This document shows positions 42,866 to 47,260 of a stretch of DNA of 47,260 nucleotides, in pieces; within the stretch, counting starts at the first letter, position 1; every line of letters begins with the position of its first letter. Source of the DNA: Sphingobium psychrophilum (lineage in GTDB: Bacteria > Pseudomonadota > Alphaproteobacteria > Sphingomonadales > Sphingomonadaceae); NCBI RefSeq assembly GCF_012927105.1, contig NZ_JABBFV010000027.1, forward strand, positions 1 to 47,260, written 5' to 3'. A program made the position numbers and the translations under genes. The notes under the pieces are model-generated. The model made no database searches and was not told the origin of the DNA. It was given only the letters and a program-made list of their open reading frames with translations.

Positions 42866-45256
42866 ATGTCGATAATCTGGAAGAGCCGGTTTCAAGGGCA
42901 TGGAGCGGGTCTGGCGTTGGCGGCGGCGATGATCGCCGCGCCCGCAATGGCGCAGGAGGCGGCGACGCCCGAACAACCGGCGGCGGATCAGGCCAATAGC
43001 GCCGATATCATCGTCACCGCCCAGTTCCGCGCGCAGAATTTGCAGGATACGCCGATCGCGATCACCGCGGTATCGGCCGATACGCTGGCGGCGCGCAGCC
43101 AGACCAGCGTCACCGATCTGGGCCAGTTCGCGCCCAACGTCGCGCTGGCTCCCGCCACCAGCATTCAGGGCAACGCCGTCGCCGCCTTCATCCGCGGCGT
43201 CGGCCAGCTCGATGCCAGTTTCGCGCTGGAGCCGGGCGTCGGCATCTATATTGACGATATCTATTATGGCACGACCTTCGGCGCGGTCATGGACCTGACC
43301 GACCTGGAGCGGGTCGAGGTGCTGCGCGGGCCGCAGGGGACGCTGGCGGGCAAAAACAGCGTCGGCGGCGCGGTGAAATTGTTCAGCAAGAAGCCGGATG
43401 CCACGGCGGGCGGCTTTGTCGAGGCGACCTATGGCCGGTTCGACCGGCTGGAACTGCGCGGCAGCGCCAATGTGCCGCTGACCGACGACCTGTTCCTGCG
43501 CGTGTCGGGCGTGTCGAAAAATGTCGACGGCTATATGAAGCTGCTCGACTATGGTTGCGTCAGTCCGGCGTCGGGCATCCCGGCCAGCAGCGGCAACAAG
43601 AATTGCCAGATCGGCACCGAAGGCGGGATCGACGTGATGGCGCTGCGCGCCGCGCTGCGTTACGCGCCGGCCGGATCGCCGCTGGAAATCAACATCGTCG
43701 CCGATGTGTCCAAGGACAAGAGCGAGACGGTCGCGACCAAATTGCTCTACGCCGACAATCCGTCGGTGCGCAGCTATGTCGCGGGTGATCCCACCGCGGG
43801 CATCCCGTTCGACAGCCGTTTCCTGACCGGGGCGAACAGCTACACATCCTACGCCACCTATGCGACCGGCGGCAATTATACGACGGTGTTCGGCATCCCG
43901 ACCCAGATCGCGCCGGGTGGCTTTTCCGCCAGCCCGACCAGCACGGTCAAGGCCTGGGGCCTTTCCGGCACGATCGACTATGACCTGTCGGACTCGTTCA
44001 AACTCAAGTCGATCACCGGCTATCGCAGCGCGGACGGCACTAGCGCGATCGACGTGGACGGATCACCGCTCGCCATCCTGTTGCAGCAATTCACCTACGG
44101 CCATGAGCAGTTCACGCAGGAATTGCGCCTGAGCGCCAATTTCAATGACAAGGTCGACCTGACCGTGGGTGGCTTCTATTATAACGCCACCGACACGATC
44201 AAGGGGCGCAGCCAAATTCCGACGTTGCTGTTCGACTTCCTGTCGGACGACGTCATCAAGAACCGCAGCGCGTCGGCCTTTGCGCATGGCGAATATCATG
44301 TCACCGACGCCTTCAACATCATCGGCGGGCTGCGTTATACCGATGACAAGAAGACCTATCGCTATTCCCGCCGCAATGTGGACGGGACGTTGCCCAGCGG
44401 CGCTTTCTTCACGCCCAATTTCCTGCTCGTCGGGCTGGACGGGCTGACCGGTACGTTCAAGGGCAACCGGGTCGATTATCGCATCGGTGCCAATTATCGC
44501 TGGTCGGACGAGTTGATGACCTATGCCCAGCTGTCGACCGGCTTCAAAGGTGGCGGCATCAATCCGCGCCCGTCCGCGCCGGATCAGGTCCAGACATTCG
44601 GCCCGGAAAAGCTGACCACCTATGAGGCAGGGTTCAAGGCCGATCTGTTCGGCCGGATGCTGCGCCTCAATGGCGCGGTGTTCCTGAACAAATATGACGA
44701 TATGCAGCTGGTCCGCTATCAATGCCCGGAAAGCCTGGTTCTGTCCTGCTCGGTCCCGTCCAATGCGGGCGATGCCGAGGTATTCGGTTGGGAACTGGAA
44801 GCGCAGTTGCGCCCGGCCGATGGCCTGTCGTTCGATGCGTCGGTCGGCTATCTGGATTTCGACTACAAGACCATCACCAACCCGGCGACCCTGGTGACAA
44901 AGGACATGATCGCGCCCTTCATCAGCAAATGGCAATTGTCGGCAGGCGTGCAATATGAAGCGGACCTGGGTGGCAACGGCACGCTGACGCCGCGGATCGA
45001 CTGGTCCTGGCGCTCGAACTTCTATTATAACTCGGTCAACAACCCCTATAATCTGATCGACGCGCCCAGCCTGGTGAATGCGCGGCTGACCTATCAGGCG
45101 GCGGACAAGGACTGGTCGCTCAGCGTGGGCGTGACCAATGTCTTCGACAAATTCTATTATCAGGGCGTAGCGGAAAATGTTGCAACCTATGGCGTGTCTA
45201 CCGGCACGGTGGGTCGTCCGCGCGAATGGACGGCGACGGTCAAGAAGAGCTTCTGA
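42866..45256 (+). CDS. TonB-dependent outer-membrane receptor
   Basis: A 796-residue receptor of full length. The signal peptide ends PAMA and the TonB box is DIIVTAQ near residue 45. The plug domain runs to about 180 (VEVLRGPQGTLAGKNSVGGAV), and the barrel ends with FDKFYYQGVAENVAT and a C-terminal Phe (TVKKSF). The type is that of the many sphingomonad receptors for aromatics and not a classical siderophore receptor. Between a lignostilbene dioxygenase and an aldehyde dehydrogenase under the same operator, it most likely imports the parent aromatic dimer. The ATG at 42866 follows GGGAGGAAA; upstream starts have no ribosome site. Confidence 0.92.
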   Translation: MSIIWKSRFQGHGAGLALAAAMIAAPAMAQEAATPEQPAADQANSADIIVTAQFRAQNLQDTPIAITAVSADTLAARSQTSVTDLGQFAPNVALAPATSIQGNAVAAFIRGVGQLDASFALEPGVGIYIDDIYYGTTFGAVMDLTDLERVEVLRGPQGTLAGKNSVGGAVKLFSKKPDATAGGFVEATYGRFDRLELRGSANVPLTDDLFLRVSGVSKNVDGYMKLLDYGCVSPASGIPASSGNKNCQIGTEGGIDVMALRAALRYAPAGSPLEINIVADVSKDKSETVATKLLYADNPSVRSYVAGDPTAGIPFDSRFLTGANSYTSYATYATGGNYTTVFGIPTQIAPGGFSASPTSTVKAWGLSGTIDYDLSDSFKLKSITGYRSADGTSAIDVDGSPLAILLQQFTYGHEQFTQELRLSANFNDKVDLTVGGFYYNATDTIKGRSQIPTLLFDFLSDDVIKNRSASAFAHGEYHVTDAFNIIGGLRYTDDKKTYRYSRRNVDGTLPSGAFFTPNFLLVGLDGLTGTFKGNRVDYRIGANYRWSDELMTYAQLSTGFKGGGINPRPSAPDQVQTFGPEKLTTYEAGFKADLFGRMLRLNGAVFLNKYDDMQLVRYQCPESLVLSCSVPSNAGDAEVFGWELEAQLRPADGLSFDASVGYLDFDYKTITNPATLVTKDMIAPFISKWQLSAGVQYEADLGGNGTLTPRIDWSWRSNFYYNSVNNPYNLIDAPSLVNARLTYQAADKDWSLSVGVTNVFDKFYYQGVAENVATYGVSTGTVGRPREWTATVKKSF

Positions 45257-45262
45257 GAGGAA

Positions 45263-46741
45263 ATGGACAACATGATTTCCGCAGCCATCTGCATCGCCCA
45301 TCCCGACAAGCTGTTTATCGGCGGCGCCTGGATCGAGTCAACCGGCGACGGCATGATCGAGATCGTGTCGCCCAATAGCGAGGAGGTGATCGCCCGCGTC
45401 GCCGACTGCACGGCAGCGGACATGGACCGCGCCGTTGCCGCCGCGCGGGATGCGTTCGACAACGGGCCATGGCCGACCATGGACCCGGCCGAGCGGGGGG
45501 CGATCGTCAAGCGCATGGGCGCGGAACTGGAAAAGCGTGCGCCCGAACTGGCGGCCGCCTGGACCGCGCAGGTTGGCGGCCTCGCCAGCTTCGCGCCGGT
45601 GATGACTGGCGGCGCGACGGCGACGCTGATGGCGATCGCCGGCTATGCCGATACTTATCCCTTCGTGGAGCGGCGGCCCTCGCACATGGTCGACACCGCG
45701 ATCGTGGTGCAGGAGCCGGCCGGTGTGGTCGCGGCGATCGCGCCGTGGAACGCGCCTTATGGCATCATGTCGGCAAAGGTCGCCTATGCGCTGGTCGCGG
45801 GCTGCACCGTCATCATGAAGCCATCGCCCGAAACCCCGCTGGAGGCCTATATCATGGCCGAAGCGGCGGAGGCGGCGGGCGTGCCGCCGGGCGTCGTCAA
45901 TCTGGTGGCGGCCGGGCGCGATGCGTCCGACCATCTGGTGCGCAATCCCGGCATCGACAAGGTGACCTTCACCGGATCGACGCTGGCGGGCAAGCGGATC
46001 GGCGAAGTGTGCGCCAGGCGTGTCGCGCGCTGCACGCTGGAACTGGGCGGCAAATCGGCGGCGATCGTGCGCGACGACTTCCCGATCGAGGCGGCCGCCG
46101 CGATCCTCGGCAACACCATCACCATCATGAGCGGCCAGGTATGCGCCATGCTCAGCCGCGCCATCGTGCCCAAGCACAGGCATGACGCACTGGCCGACGC
46201 CATCGCCAAGGTGATGCAGGGCATCCGCATCGGCCATAGCGATGCGCCCGACACGCAGCTTGGCCCGGTGGCTATGAAACGCCAACTCGATCGGGTGGAG
46301 GAATATATCGCGCTGGGCCGCGACAGCGCCGATCTGGTGACGGGAGGCAACCGTCCGGCGCATCTGAACAAGGGCTATTTCATCGAACCGACCCTGTTCG
46401 CCAATGTCGATAATGGCAGCCGGATTGCGCAGGAGGAAATCTTCGGCCCGGTGCTCTGCCTAATCCCTGCCGAGGATGAGGAGGATGCGATCCGCATCGC
46501 CAACGATAGCAGCTTTGGTCTGAACGGATCGGTCCTGACCAACGATGCCGACGCGGCCTATCGCATCGGCCGGCGTATCCGTGCGGGCGGCTTTGGGCAA
46601 AATGGCATGAAGCTGGAATTCGGCCTGCCCTTTGGCGGCTTCAAGCAGTCGGGCATTGGTCGCGAAGGCGGGGTGGAAGGGCTGCACCCCTATCTGGAAA
46701 GCAAGACGATCCTGCTCGACGGCGCGCCCGCGGGGTTCTGA
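45263..46741 (+). CDS. Aldehyde dehydrogenase
   Basis: A 492-residue aldehyde dehydrogenase. Asn163 in PWNAP, Glu260 in LELGGKSA and the nucleophile Cys294 in SGQVCAM are present. The chain is of standard length. It lies 6 bases past the receptor stop codon, so both are in one operon. The dioxygenase upstream gives aromatic aldehydes, so this enzyme most likely converts one of them (vanillin, or 5-formylferulate-like aldehydes) to the acid. It differs clearly from the aldehyde dehydrogenase at 5906-7324, which suggests separate substrates. Confidence 0.9.
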   Translation: MDNMISAAICIAHPDKLFIGGAWIESTGDGMIEIVSPNSEEVIARVADCTAADMDRAVAAARDAFDNGPWPTMDPAERGAIVKRMGAELEKRAPELAAAWTAQVGGLASFAPVMTGGATATLMAIAGYADTYPFVERRPSHMVDTAIVVQEPAGVVAAIAPWNAPYGIMSAKVAYALVAGCTVIMKPSPETPLEAYIMAEAAEAAGVPPGVVNLVAAGRDASDHLVRNPGIDKVTFTGSTLAGKRIGEVCARRVARCTLELGGKSAAIVRDDFPIEAAAAILGNTITIMSGQVCAMLSRAIVPKHRHDALADAIAKVMQGIRIGHSDAPDTQLGPVAMKRQLDRVEEYIALGRDSADLVTGGNRPAHLNKGYFIEPTLFANVDNGSRIAQEEIFGPVLCLIPAEDEEDAIRIANDSSFGLNGSVLTNDADAAYRIGRRIRAGGFGQNGMKLEFGLPFGGFKQSGIGREGGVEGLHPYLESKTILLDGAPAGF

Positions 46742-46743
46742 CG

Positions 46744-47163
46744 ATGATCGCCCTTAATGCGCAAGGGCGCGGGACCGGCGCGGCATTCACCGCCGCCCGG
46801 ATCATCTTTGGCGGTTGGTTCCTCTTTTCGGGGGTGGAATATTTCACCCCCCTTCGACCTTCAGCCATTGGGCAATACGCCGCTGGCGCGGGAATTCACG
46901 CTCGCGCTGATCCATAGCGGCCTGTTCGCCTGGATCAAGGTGATGGAGGTGGTTGCCGCGTTACTGATATTGGCGAACCGGTGGTGCTGCCCGCGGCGCT
47001 GCCCGCCGCGCCGCTCAACATCGTGACCGGTTACTGGAATTTCCTACTCGATCCGGGCGTGGTCGAATATGCGTTCGGCATCGAGACGCTGTTGCTGAAC
47101 GCGATATTGCGCTGGCCGTGGCGGAGCGAGTTGATCGGCTTTGGCGGGTTGATTTCCCAGCAT
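46744..47163 (+). pseudogene. DoxX-like membrane protein gene with frameshifts
   Basis: Three pieces of one DoxX-type protein are spread over frames. The ATG frame at 46744 gives FTAARIIFGGWFLFSGVEYFTP, then the frame shifts at a run of six C (about 46857-46862) to give FDLQPLGNTPLAREF through VAALLILANR, and shifts again near 46981 to give the stretch LNIVTGYWNFLLD to WRSELIGFGGL. Two single-base changes are needed to rejoin it. Either sequencing errors or a decayed gene would explain this. The 3' end runs into a probable mobile element near 47164. Confidence 0.7.
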
Positions 47164-47260
47164 TGTCTCAGAAAATTCACAAAGCGCGCTTTTTTCCGGT
47201 TGACCGACTCAGATGCCTCCCCTAGTTGGCCTCCACCGGACGGGACGACGCCACAGCGGC
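47164..47260. mobile_element. Possible insertion sequence end at the right edge
   Basis: After the DoxX-like reading frame breaks off, TGTCTCA (47164-47170) begins sequence unlike the gene. Both this edge and the left edge show TGNCTCA followed by a second TGCCTC and CTAG (left: 36 bases apart; right: 51). The match is short, so a shared element family is only a suggestion. Confidence 0.3.

Overview
The window is GC-rich (about 64%) DNA that reads as a sphingomonad (Sphingobium, Novosphingobium or Sphingomonas). Signs of this are many TonB-dependent receptor segments, a tetrahydrofolate-dependent LigM-type O-demethylase, an NDP-forming FerA-type feruloyl-CoA synthetase, a lignostilbene dioxygenase, and REP-like hairpins between genes. 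Both edges look like insertion-sequence ends, so the window may be one contig bounded by repeats. No rRNA, tRNA, CRISPR array, phage or origin was found.

Layout. 1-1708: transposase start and the remains of a TonB receptor that the element cut. 2024-5737 (minus): five-gene envelope operon (DUF4198, small periplasmic protein, HupE/UreJ, anchored protein, DUF1624-like acyltransferase) whose first ribosome site lies in a leader hairpin. 5906-10150: aldehyde dehydrogenase, divergent MarR regulator (FerC-like) and FerA-like synthetase. 10238-13007: DUF3237 protein, SDR, two NTF2-like proteins and a second MarR. 13012-16026: LysR regulator and the glutathione formaldehyde pathway (FrmA, FrmB). 16276-18985: two MFS transporters. 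19060-23939: alpha/beta hydrolase and LigM, then IclR, an NTF2-like protein and a MetE-like methyltransferase. 24075-31405: TetR and a tripartite RND efflux pump. 31426-32262: FerB. 32457-46741: SDR, VAO-type flavoprotein, cytochrome c, Tat-exported protein, NTF2-like protein, NmrA-type reductase, PQQ/heme alcohol dehydrogenase, GMC oxidoreductase, lignostilbene dioxygenase, TonB receptor and aldehyde dehydrogenase. 46744-47260: a frameshifted DoxX gene and a probable IS end.

How it fits together. The genes make a plausible route for lignin-derived dimers and phenylpropanoids. A TonB receptor imports the compound. Periplasmic and cytoplasmic oxidases (PQQ-ADH, VAO/cytochrome c, GMC, ALDH) oxidise side chains. 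DUF3237 and NTF2-like enzymes are candidates for making a stilbene by decarboxylation or loss of formaldehyde. The dioxygenase cleaves the stilbene to aldehydes, ALDHs oxidise these, FerA/FerB shorten ferulate to vanillin, LigM demethylates vanillate-type acids, and FrmAB removes formaldehyde. The pathway order is inference.

Regulation is the most striking feature. Four copies of one 21-bp operator lie at the MarR/ALDH, ferA, MFS and ferB promoters. A different 14-bp palindrome, ATAACGATCGTTAT, recurs at five promoters with a sixth degenerate copy. A third palindrome, ATACCGATCGGTAT, differing from the second by one base per half-site, marks the TetR/efflux locus.
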